7,336 nucleotides of DNA from Thermoplasmata archaeon (GCA_021161085.1 JAGHBH010000169.1:1-7336), one strand, 5' to 3'. Numbered from the stretch's first letter, positions 1 to 5,911 are shown. Numbers and translations: made by a program. Notes: generated from the sequence alone by a model not told the origin.

Positions 1-929
1 GTATTCCCCTGTATATCCAGGGCGTTCTGTCTCATGTGGACGTCGAGTCCATACGGGATCGTGGTCCGAGGGTGGTCTTGGATTGTGCCAACGGGGCCGC
101 CGCCCTCTCCTCTCCCCTTCTGCTGGAATCCCTGGGCGTGTCCTTCTTCACGCTGAACGCCAACCCCAGCGGCCTGTTCCCCGGGCACCCGTCGGAGCCC
201 ACCAGGGAGAACCTCCGGGAGTTGATGACCGCTGTGAGGGAGAGCGATGCAGGGATGGGGGTAGCCCACGACGGGGACGGCGACAGGACGATATTCGTGG
301 ACGGCGAGGGCGTATATCTCGATGGCGACAGGTCTCTGGCCATAGTGGCTGGATATGTGACGGAGCAGGCTGGCGGGGGGAGGGTGGTGGTGCCAGTGAA
401 CACCTCCACCATGGTGGAAGAGGTGGTCGAGGAAAACGGGGGAGAGGTCATCTACACCCCCATCGGGTCTCCGATAGTGGCCAGGAAGATGATGGAGACC
501 GGGGCGGTGTTCGGCGGCGAGGAGAACGGGGGGCTGGTGTTTCCGGAACACCAGTACTGCAGGGACGGGGCGATGACCCTGGCGAAGATACTGGAGATAG
601 TGGCCACGACAGGGGAGAGCATAAAGGATCTGGCCTCTTCCCTTCCGTCCTATTTTCTGTGCAAGAAAAAGATGCCCTATCCCCGGGAGGCCAGGGATCT
701 GATACTGGAGAGGTATCTGGACGCCGTGTCCCACATGGAGCCGTCAACGGTGGACGGGGTGAAATACTGGGTCGAGGGAGGCTGGGTGCTGGTCCGCCCC
801 TCGGGAACGGAACCCATTTTCAGGATACAGACCGAGGGGAAGAGCCGGGACATGGCCGAACGGCTGGCGGATGAGGCCATGAAAGTCCTCAGGGAGATAA
901 TATCCGGGATTTCGGCGGGCCATTCGTAG
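1..929 (+). CDS. glmM: Phosphoglucosamine mutase / phosphohexomutase (GlmM/ManB family), C-terminal part, 5' truncated by window edge
   Basis: This is an alpha-D-phosphohexomutase, which moves a phosphate between O6 and O1 of a hexose; archaeal members usually make glucosamine-1-phosphate for UDP-GlcNAc and surface glycans. The frame is open from base 3, so the GTG at 36 is not the real start. About 308 residues are visible of a family length near 450. Three hallmarks are present: the Mg-binding loop DGDGDR (270-287), the archaeal-type sugar loop GGEENGG (513-533) and the C-terminal phosphate-binding loop RPSGTEP (795-815). The catalytic serine loop (usually TASHNP-like) would lie upstream, outside the window, so catalytic competence cannot be checked. 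The stop is TAG at 927-929, converging on the next gene with only 34 bases between. I cannot decide between glucosamine and mannose/glucose specificity; the sugar loop favours the archaeal GlmM group. Confidence 0.93.
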   Translation, partial: IPLYIQGVLSHVDVESIRDRGPRVVLDCANGAAALSSPLLLESLGVSFFTLNANPSGLFPGHPSEPTRENLRELMTAVRESDAGMGVAHDGDGDRTIFVDGEGVYLDGDRSLAIVAGYVTEQAGGGRVVVPVNTSTMVEEVVEENGGEVIYTPIGSPIVARKMMETGAVFGGEENGGLVFPEHQYCRDGAMTLAKILEIVATTGESIKDLASSLPSYFLCKKKMPYPREARDLILERYLDAVSHMEPSTVDGVKYWVEGGWVLVRPSGTEPIFRIQTEGKSRDMAERLADEAMKVLREIISGISAGHS

Positions 930-963
930 ATATATCCCATCCCATCACGCTACATTTACACCA

Positions 964-2322
964 CTAGACCGGCGGGATGTAAACCGGCAGTTCGTACTGG
1001 CCCACCCCGACGTATGTGTCTTTCACGCCATCCTGTCCCTCCACGGGGTGTCCCTCATCGTCGGGAGGTTGGGTCATGTCGTACATATCTAATCCGGCAT
1101 CGTCAGTGACCATCAAGTCGACTATATAATATCCTGTGAATGGGAAGTTGTAGGTAAAGGTCTGTCCCCATCCGGTTTTTACTATCAGGGTAGAATTGTC
1201 CGTATCCGGGGTTTTAGTGGGGTCATAGTATACGTTCCAGGTGTAGTTTGTGATGGTGTCCCCGTCGGGGTCGATGGTTCCCGTGGCGTCGAATGTGACC
1301 TGTGTGTTCTTCTCTATGTCCGTGGGCGTCCAGGTCACGCGGACCTGGGGGTTCCTGTTGAGGTAGAACTCCCCCTCCGCATCCACGGTGTGCATCTCGG
1401 AGGAGGGCTTTGCCCTGTGGTTGGTGAGGGTTGCCTCGAACCTGTACCATCCGCTGGTCTTGCCGGTGGTGGGATAGTTGAAGGTAACGGGAATCTGTAG
1501 GGATGTTATCGTGGTCATGGTCTTGGTCTCTATGAGGTTGTTGTCCCTGTATGCGCTGATGTTTATGGAGGCCCTTATCTCCGATACACTTATATCAGGA
1601 TATGTACCGTCTTCGGAGAGGAGCAGGAGGGTGGCGGTGAACGTCGTGCCCCCGTCGGGGTTGTCGGGTGATGCGGAGGCTATGGTGAGGTTCTCCACCA
1701 GGCTTTTCAATTCATAGGTGTCCGAGCCCGTTATACCCCGGACGGTGGCGTTTATCATGTACTTGCCGTTGCCGACGATGAAATACGTGTAGGGTACCAG
1801 ATGGGTCCCCTCATTTCTCATCATGGTCTCATGGCCGTTGTACACCCTCTCCCACCCGTCGTCTCCCAGATAGTATATCTCAACGACCGCAGGCCCCTGG
1901 TAGTCTCCGCCAGTGGTGCTGAGGTGTATTCCAACTATGAGATCATCATCTCCCTCCGTATGGCTGACCACCACATCGGAAACGCTGGTGTTGAGATAAT
2001 TCAACACCCAGAATCCTCCCAGTGCTCCGAGAGCTATCAGGACCGCCGCACCTACGACGAGCAACTTTTTCTTTCCCTTCTTCCCGGGAGCCCCGGGTCC
2101 TGTGGAAGGGGGTTCCTCTGGCTGTGCCGGTGCCGAGGCTGTGGGTGGTTGCGGTCGTCCCCCCGTATCCATTGTCGGGCCCTGGGCGCTCGTGTCCCCT
2201 CCCCATGTGCCGGGGGGTGTCTCGGCGGCTGTCCCTTCTCCCCCTTTGGGAGTGGCTTCTTCCTTTTTCCCTATCTCTATCATCTCCCCTATGTCTATAC
2301 TGCTGTCCTGGCTATCGGTCAT
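964..2322 (-). CDS. Signal-anchored surface protein with PKD-like domain (452 aa)
   Basis: I do not recognise a specific function. Residues 1-86 are acidic then Pro/Gly/Thr-rich and contain no asparagine; they end in a basic patch (KKGKKK, 81-86). One membrane helix follows at about 87-110, so this looks like an N-in signal anchor. The rest (111-452) should be extracellular and holds six N-glycosylation sequons (N111, N191, N211, N254, N359, N376). A PKD-like beta-sandwich covers about 325-440, with DPDGD at 351-355 and a YYIVDLMVTDDAG strand near the end. The start at 2322 is chosen because GGGAGGTG lies 5 bases upstream; an in-frame ATG at 2379 lacks such a site. PKD domains generally mediate protein or carbohydrate contacts at cell surfaces. 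It is last in the minus-strand block, after the PGF-CTERM gene, with its own possible promoter. It could be an adhesin, S-layer-associated or envelope stalk protein. Confidence 0.85.
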   Translation of the reverse strand: MTDSQDSSIDIGEMIEIGKKEEATPKGGEGTAAETPPGTWGGDTSAQGPTMDTGGRPQPPTASAPAQPEEPPSTGPGAPGKKGKKKLLVVGAAVLIALGALGGFWVLNYLNTSVSDVVVSHTEGDDDLIVGIHLSTTGGDYQGPAVVEIYYLGDDGWERVYNGHETMMRNEGTHLVPYTYFIVGNGKYMINATVRGITGSDTYELKSLVENLTIASASPDNPDGGTTFTATLLLLSEDGTYPDISVSEIRASINISAYRDNNLIETKTMTTITSLQIPVTFNYPTTGKTSGWYRFEATLTNHRAKPSSEMHTVDAEGEFYLNRNPQVRVTWTPTDIEKNTQVTFDATGTIDPDGDTITNYTWNVYYDPTKTPDTDNSTLIVKTGWGQTFTYNFPFTGYYIVDLMVTDDAGLDMYDMTQPPDDEGHPVEGQDGVKDTYVGVGQYELPVYIPPV

Positions 2323-2327
2323 AGTCA

Positions 2328-2335
2328 CACCTCCC
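2328..2335 (-). promoter_or_regulatory. Shine-Dalgarno site GGGAGGTG for the PKD gene
   Basis: GGGAGGTG on the minus strand ends five bases before the ATG at 2322-2320. It decides this start over the in-frame ATG 57 bases upstream, which would add 19 residues. Confidence 0.8.
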
Positions 2336-2336
2336 G

Positions 2337-2352
2337 GCACAGATGTCTGTGC
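2337..2352. promoter_or_regulatory. Inverted repeat GCACAGA-TG-TCTGTGC, candidate operator or mRNA hairpin
   Basis: Two perfect 7-base arms are separated by two bases. The repeat sits directly upstream of the ribosome-binding site of the PKD gene and directly downstream of the TATA-like GATAAAAG. As DNA it has the shape of an operator for a dimeric winged-helix protein; as RNA it could fold into a 6-bp stem with an ATGT loop beside the ribosome-binding site. It also falls inside the open frame that precedes the chosen start. Confidence 0.5.
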
Positions 2353-2359
2353 TTTTATC
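2352..2359 (-). promoter_or_regulatory. Possible TATA box (GATAAAAG) for the PKD gene
   Basis: The minus strand reads GATAAAAG about 30-37 bases before the ATG at 2322. A start site about 25 bases downstream would fall near the ribosome-binding site, giving a very short leader. This is a weak match; read-through from the upstream PGF-CTERM gene (129 bases away) is the alternative. Confidence 0.3.
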
Positions 2360-2451
2360 TCATATTCGCCATTGGACAATTACTGCAACGGCAAGGGTGG
2401 AGGATCCAAGGAGCCACGGAAGAAGGGGGAGCCTTTTTTCGCTTCCAGTTT

Positions 2452-3345
2452 CTATCCCCCGGGCCTCCTCGTCTGTCGGCGTTTGACGAACACCGCCCCC
2501 AGGGCCAGGGCCAGTATGGCGAACGTCGGTTCGAAGCCCGGTATGTGCATCCCGTGCTGGCGGACGTAGAGGGGGTATATCTCCTTAACGAGGCCGTTGG
2601 AGTTCTCGGATTTGACCACTATCTTGATGACATCCACCTCGTTCTTCCACAGGGTGGTGCCCATGGGGGTCGTGGCCACTATGGTGACATGCTTCTTCTG
2701 CTTCTCTTCCACGGGGACCTTGGGCGTTCCAAGGTTGATGACCCAGCCCTTGTCGGTGAGGGCCTTGAGATTATCCGCCTCCACCTCGAGAGCGAACACA
2801 TCCTTGCCGTTCCCGTTGTTTTCCAACGTGAGGTCGAAGAACACCTGTTTCCCGGGGGTCACCTCCTGGAAGGGCTGCTGGGTGCTCACGGTTATCCTGT
2901 AGAACTGGTTGATGACTATGGTGGCGCTGCTCTCCTGCACCTGTCCGGCGAGACCGCCGCTCTGCCACGTACCGCTGAGGGTGACGACGTCGGTGAAGGA
3001 GTAGCTGGTCTCGGGAGGCTCCTTGACGCTGACACTGACGGTTGCAGTACCGCCGCCGGCGTTGAAAACCAGACCGCTGGGGCTGACCGTTGCCGTGCCG
3101 CCCTGGGCGGTGGCTTTCAGACTCACCACGGTACGCTCTCCGGACTGGACAGTAACCGTTCCCGAGAATATGACGACTCCGGTGGAACCGGGACTGACAT
3201 CAACGGTCTGGCTGGATGGGCTCAGTCCCGTCGTCACGATGGTTCTGACGCCTGCATTCGCTTCGTTCGGCAGATGGACAAGGAGACTGCCCATCAGCAG
3301 CATGGTCAACAAGAGGACTTTTGCTCCCGTCTTAAAGCACCTCAT
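2452..3345 (-). CDS. Secreted protein with NEW3-like domain and C-terminal PGF-CTERM-like archaeosortase signal (297 aa)
   Basis: The specific function is unknown. A classic signal peptide occupies residues 1-31 (basic n-region, hydrophobic 8-24, cleavage after ANA). Residues about 40-146 are a Thr/Ser/Gly-rich beta region. Residues about 148-245 resemble a NEW3/COG1470-type beta-sandwich (PGKQVFFDLTLENNGNGKD at 164-182). The C-terminus has the tripartite archaeosortase signal: IPGFE at 268-272, a hydrophobic stretch at 273-287, then the basic tail KRRQTRR at 288-294. In known PGF-CTERM proteins the tail is removed and a lipid attached, leaving the protein on the outer membrane face. There are no N-glycan sequons, unlike its neighbours. 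The start at 3345 is chosen because AGAGGTG lies 6 bases upstream and the signal peptide begins there. However, an in-frame ATG at 3498 with an even better ribosome-binding site would add 51 residues. Confidence 0.85.
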   Translation of the reverse strand: MRCFKTGAKVLLLTMLLMGSLLVHLPNEANAGVRTIVTTGLSPSSQTVDVSPGSTGVVIFSGTVTVQSGERTVVSLKATAQGGTATVSPSGLVFNAGGGTATVSVSVKEPPETSYSFTDVVTLSGTWQSGGLAGQVQESSATIVINQFYRITVSTQQPFQEVTPGKQVFFDLTLENNGNGKDVFALEVEADNLKALTDKGWVINLGTPKVPVEEKQKKHVTIVATTPMGTTLWKNEVDVIKIVVKSENSNGLVKEIYPLYVRQHGMHIPGFEPTFAILALALGAVFVKRRQTRRPGG

Positions 3346-3351
3346 ATCACG

Positions 3352-3358
3352 CACCTCT
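3352..3358 (-). promoter_or_regulatory. Shine-Dalgarno site AGAGGTG for the short, secreted form
   Basis: AGAGGTG on the minus strand lies six bases before the ATG at 3345-3343. This is the start that places a normal signal peptide at the N-terminus. Confidence 0.7.
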
Positions 3359-3405
3359 GATGCATTCAAGTCTTCCAGGTTGCGACCGTTGTAAATCCTA
3401 TTCTC

Positions 3406-3413
3406 TATATTAA
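3406..3413 (-). promoter_or_regulatory. Candidate TATA box (TTAATATA) for the PGF-CTERM gene
   Basis: The minus strand reads AAAACCTTAATATAG, a TATA-like element preceded by an A-rich BRE-like stretch. A start about 25 bases downstream, near 3383, would give a leader of roughly 38 bases carrying the AGAGGTG site and the ATG at 3345. It lies inside the longer in-frame open region from 3498, so it would drive only the short form. Confidence 0.5.
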
Positions 3414-3447
3414 GGTTTTGGGAACCTCTTTTTACCTTCCGAACCTC
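3413..3447. repeat. Cluster of GAACCTC/AGGTT repeats upstream of the TATA box
   Basis: GAACCTC occurs at 3422-3428 and again at 3441-3447, spaced 19 bases start to start. The first copy also forms an inverted repeat, AGGTT (3413-3417), five bases, AACCT (3423-3427), which abuts the TATA-like element at 3406-3413. The position and helical spacing suit a transcription factor site, but the motifs are short and may be chance. Confidence 0.4.
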
Positions 3448-3503
3448 GCTTGGTGCCCGGAGAGGGGCTTCCATCATCCCAACATATTCTCTTCTCATCC
3501 CTT

Positions 3504-3510
3504 CACCTCC
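3504..3510 (-). promoter_or_regulatory. Shine-Dalgarno site GGAGGTG fused to the regulator's stop codon
   Basis: The minus strand reads TAGGAGGTG: the last G of the regulator's TAG stop (3512-3510) is the first base of GGAGGTG. Five bases later comes an ATG at 3498-3496, in frame with the PGF-CTERM protein. This is a textbook translationally coupled start, yet the product would carry 51 residues before a signal peptide. Confidence 0.6.
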
Positions 3511-4913
3511 TATGTCGCCCCCGGCACCTCCCCCCTCTTGACCACGATCACCTCAGGCCGATCGGCCAGATCGGTCAGGAAACACAGCGTTCGCCGTCCC
3601 TCTCTTTCCACACGGACCAGCCCCCTCTCCCGGAGGACTCCCATGTGGTAGTGGATGACCTGCTTGCTCTCACCCAGGGCCCTGGCCACCTCGCTCTGTC
3701 CGGCCCCCGGATGCTCTCTGAGGTACCGTATAATATCCTTCTGGAGCCGGGAGGGGATGTATCTACCCTTCTTCACGAGGGTGTTCATGGGATAGTATCT
3801 CCTCCTTATACCGTCCTTCAGGGTCCTGAGGAACCCCTCCCGGACAAGAACCGACAGATGGTAGGATGCCACGCCGTTGGACAGGTCCAGGGAGGAGGTT
3901 ATGTCCGAGAAACTGCAGCCCGGGTTCCCCAAGACATAACCGTATATCTCTCCACGGATGAAGTTGTCCAGAACCTTTTCCCTCTCCAGACGGACGAACA
4001 GAGGGGACAAGAGGCCTAGAAGGGACAGGAGAGCCCATTCCACGCCGCCGAAGAATACCACCACGCCCACCACGGATACCACGCCGAGGATGAGTATCAG
4101 CCTTCCGAGACCGCTGCCCCCGGCGCCGTAGGGGACATGGGCATGGATGGAGACGTTTCGCTCCACAACAGAGGCGGTGTCGTTATCGGAAACCACGGTC
4201 AGGGCCAGAAGGGTATTCGATGTTCCGTTCGCCCCCCTCTCTCCCATATCTATGGATATCTGGACCGCCTGCGTCTCGCCGGGGAGAAGGGAGAAACGGG
4301 AGGGAGAGATGGACACAGACGCCCTCTCCTCCGCCCCCGTTCCGTTCATGAGGGTGGCGTTGACGGAGAAGGTGTCCTCCACGCTGGCTCGGTTCCTGAC
4401 CACGAAGGCAACGCCCACGGTTCCGTTCCCCGAGTAGGCCACGCTATCCGGAAGACCCTCCAGCCCTATCCGGTTCTGCACCACCTCGACCAGGGTGGTG
4501 TTGCCCGTCCTCACAGGGGTCCCCTGGGGGGTGTCCCACACGGCGTTCAATCCCACGGGATACACGCCGTCGGTGGCGTTCCAGGGCACGATGACCAGGG
4601 CATCCACGTTGACCACCGTGGTCCCCGGGAGGACCGCCTTGGACTGGGGAGATACTGTGGAGGCCCAGGGGACGCCGGACACGGTGAAATAGATGGTGGT
4701 GGCGTACTCCACCTCGACGGTGACGTTGGCGTGGAGATGGAGGCTGATGTTCTCCCCCCTCTCAAGGGTCATATCCGCCTTGAACTCCGGCCGGTCAAAG
4801 ACCACGACCACCCTCTCCCCGCAGGCCGGCCCGGACATGTGGATGAACAACAGGAGAAGGATGAATAAGGAGAGGGCGTATGCGGACGCCTGTGGGGTGT
4901 GGGGGCGGTTCAT
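3510..4913 (-). CDS. Membrane-anchored transcriptional regulator: NEW3-like ectodomain, membrane segment, two winged-helix domains (467 aa)
   Basis: This is a predicted one-component transmembrane regulator. A hydrophobic signal segment lies at 11-27. Residues about 35-260 form a beta-rich ectodomain with ten N-glycan sequons (N55, N63, N112, N138, N163, N185, N190, N229, N244, N253); its second half (about 148-260) resembles NEW3/COG1470. A hydrophobic region covers 271-307. Two winged helices follow: about 312-376 (recognition region NGVASYHLSVLVREGFL, wing RRRYY) and about 388-450 (SEVARALGESKQVIHYHMGVLRERGLV). The arrangement of paired winged helices after a membrane segment matches the COG3398-like group in Thermoplasmata and Methanosarcina; that assignment is from memory of the family. 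The C-terminal half contains no sequons, which fits a cytoplasmic location. The ATG at 4913 has no ribosome-binding site but a TATA box at leaderless distance. It could regulate the adjacent envelope genes; the ligand is unknown. Confidence 0.9.
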   Translation of the reverse strand: MNRPHTPQASAYALSLFILLLLFIHMSGPACGERVVVVFDRPEFKADMTLERGENISLHLHANVTVEVEYATTIYFTVSGVPWASTVSPQSKAVLPGTTVVNVDALVIVPWNATDGVYPVGLNAVWDTPQGTPVRTGNTTLVEVVQNRIGLEGLPDSVAYSGNGTVGVAFVVRNRASVEDTFSVNATLMNGTGAEERASVSISPSRFSLLPGETQAVQISIDMGERGANGTSNTLLALTVVSDNDTASVVERNVSIHAHVPYGAGGSGLGRLILILGVVSVVGVVVFFGGVEWALLSLLGLLSPLFVRLEREKVLDNFIRGEIYGYVLGNPGCSFSDITSSLDLSNGVASYHLSVLVREGFLRTLKDGIRRRYYPMNTLVKKGRYIPSRLQKDIIRYLREHPGAGQSEVARALGESKQVIHYHMGVLRERGLVRVEREGRRTLCFLTDLADRPEVIVVKRGEVPGAT

Positions 4914-4918
4914 GATAT

Positions 4919-4926
4919 GTTATAAC
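4919..4926. promoter_or_regulatory. 8-bp palindrome GTTATAAC at the regulator's start site
   Basis: A perfect 8-bp palindrome lies between the TATA box (4936-4944) and the ATG (4913). A protein bound here would block transcription, so it is a candidate autoregulatory operator. An 8-bp AT-rich palindrome can easily be chance. Confidence 0.3.
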
Positions 4927-4935
4927 CCCTTTACG

Positions 4936-4944
4936 TATTTAAAA
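4936..4944 (-). promoter_or_regulatory. TATA box (TTTTAAATA) of the regulator gene, leaderless spacing
   Basis: The minus strand reads TTTTAAATA, centred about 27 bases before the A of the ATG at 4913. Archaeal transcription usually starts about 25 bases downstream of the TATA centre, so the mRNA should begin at or next to the start codon. There is no purine-rich ribosome-binding site before the ATG, which fits a leaderless mRNA. Confidence 0.65.
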
Positions 4945-4963
4945 GGAGTTTGGTAGACGGTTT

Positions 4964-5875
4964 TTACCTTGGATACCGTGGCTCTGGGGAGGAGGGGGTG
5001 GGTTCTCCTGACGCCTGGCCATCTGCTCCATGCCCCCCGAACATCCCCTGGGCAGGGAGTCCTGGGAGGGGTGCGTCCCTGAACATGGAGGAGGAGAGTA
5101 TCATGGCAACGAAGAGGATGATCCAGGGGGCCATGAACAGCCAGAGGGGGAACAGCGCTCCGCCCACTATGGAGAGGATGCCCACGGCCGTGGGAATCCT
5201 GATGTTGGGAAAAATCCTCCGCACCATGAGGACGGATATCCCGTAGACGATGAAGGATATCCCCATGAACATGGCCGCTATCAGCGTCAGGACGTAAAAG
5301 AGGTCGTCCACGTAGTAATATGTCTCTCCCAAGTAATTTTCATACTCGTGTATGGAGGTGACCATGCCCCCCACGAATAGGACAAGGGATATGGAGCCCA
5401 GGATTATCATGGTGAGGAACGCCCCCAGACCCATCGTGCTGCCGTAGTTGCGGTAGAACCCATACGCCCCGCAGGAGAGCATCAAAATCCCTGCTCCATA
5501 TATAGCGGCCCCCGGGACGCCTACACCCCACATGATATAGATGAGAGTATTACTGGACACAAGAAATAAAAACAACACGGAACTGCCGAGTACCAGAAGC
5601 CCCACCGAGCCCAGAAGGGCACCCCATTTTCCGATATTGAAGAAGTACCTCTTCGGAACCCCCTTTGGTCTGGGGATCATGGGCCTCGGGATCTCCGGTG
5701 CAGGCCAGGAGATGGATGCGCCAGGGAAGACCGCCCTGGGATCGGTGACGGTCTCCGCGCACCTCTTGCAGAAGATTCTCCCGCCCAGAACAACCCGGCA
5801 TTCCGTGCACACGCCCCCGCCGCAGTGGACGCAGACGCCCACAGCGTCCCTGTCATTGTGTACAGCGCATTTCAT
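4964..5875 (-). CDS. B-box-type zinc-binding polytopic membrane protein (303 aa)
   Basis: The N-terminus is a compact zinc-binding module of the prokaryotic B-box type: C3xxH6, C15xxC18, C23xxC26 and C36xxC39, enough ligands for two zinc ions. A Pro-rich linker (52-76, with IPRPMIPRPKG) leads to five or six membrane helices at about 84-107, 112-135, 148-171, 192-216 and 228-262 (the last may be two). The tail (265-303) is rich in Pro and Gly. The ATG at 5875 is chosen because GGGAGG lies 7 bases upstream and the zinc module starts at residue 3; the frame stays open far upstream, but that part lies opposite the YjbQ gene. Membrane proteins with N-terminal B-boxes are found in archaea and bacteria, mostly without a known role. 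The module probably sits in the cytoplasm and binds a protein partner. It is first in the minus-strand block, 50 bases before the regulator. Confidence 0.85.
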   Translation of the reverse strand: MKCAVHNDRDAVGVCVHCGGGVCTECRVVLGGRIFCKRCAETVTDPRAVFPGASISWPAPEIPRPMIPRPKGVPKRYFFNIGKWGALLGSVGLLVLGSSVLFLFLVSSNTLIYIMWGVGVPGAAIYGAGILMLSCGAYGFYRNYGSTMGLGAFLTMIILGSISLVLFVGGMVTSIHEYENYLGETYYYVDDLFYVLTLIAAMFMGISFIVYGISVLMVRRIFPNIRIPTAVGILSIVGGALFPLWLFMAPWIILFVAMILSSSMFRDAPLPGLPAQGMFGGHGADGQASGEPTPSSPEPRYPR

Positions 5876-5882
5876 CCTCTTT

Positions 5883-5888
5883 CCTCCC
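5883..5888 (-). promoter_or_regulatory. Shine-Dalgarno site GGGAGG for the B-box gene
   Basis: GGGAGG on the minus strand lies seven bases before the ATG at 5875-5873, followed by a second purine run AAAGAGG. It fixes the start just before the zinc-binding module. Confidence 0.75.
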
Positions 5889-5911
5889 GATAGGGAACAG
5901 GAATTGGACCA

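Noticed and set aside
36..38. GTG at 36 as the start of the phosphohexomutase.
   Set aside because: The frame is open to the window edge, the sequence before it reads like the family (YIQGVL), and the catalytic serine domain must lie upstream.
930..963. Transcription terminator between the two converging genes.
   Set aside because: No T-run or hairpin is visible on either strand in the 34 bases.
2323..2379. Longer start for the PKD protein at the ATG at 2379.
   Set aside because: No good ribosome-binding site precedes it, while GGGAGGTG lies five bases before the ATG at 2322, and the extension covers the inverted repeat and TATA-like element.
1801..3360. Plus-strand open frame of 519 codons antisense to the PKD and PGF-CTERM genes.
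   Set aside because: It lies opposite two genes with clear domains, signal sequences and ribosome-binding sites, has no recognisable domain, and low stop frequency is expected in GC-rich antisense DNA.
4899..4963. Regulator as a lipoprotein because of C31 after the signal segment (GPAC).
   Set aside because: The residues before the cysteine do not match a lipobox (no Leu/Val/Ile at -3), so an ordinary signal or anchor segment is more likely.
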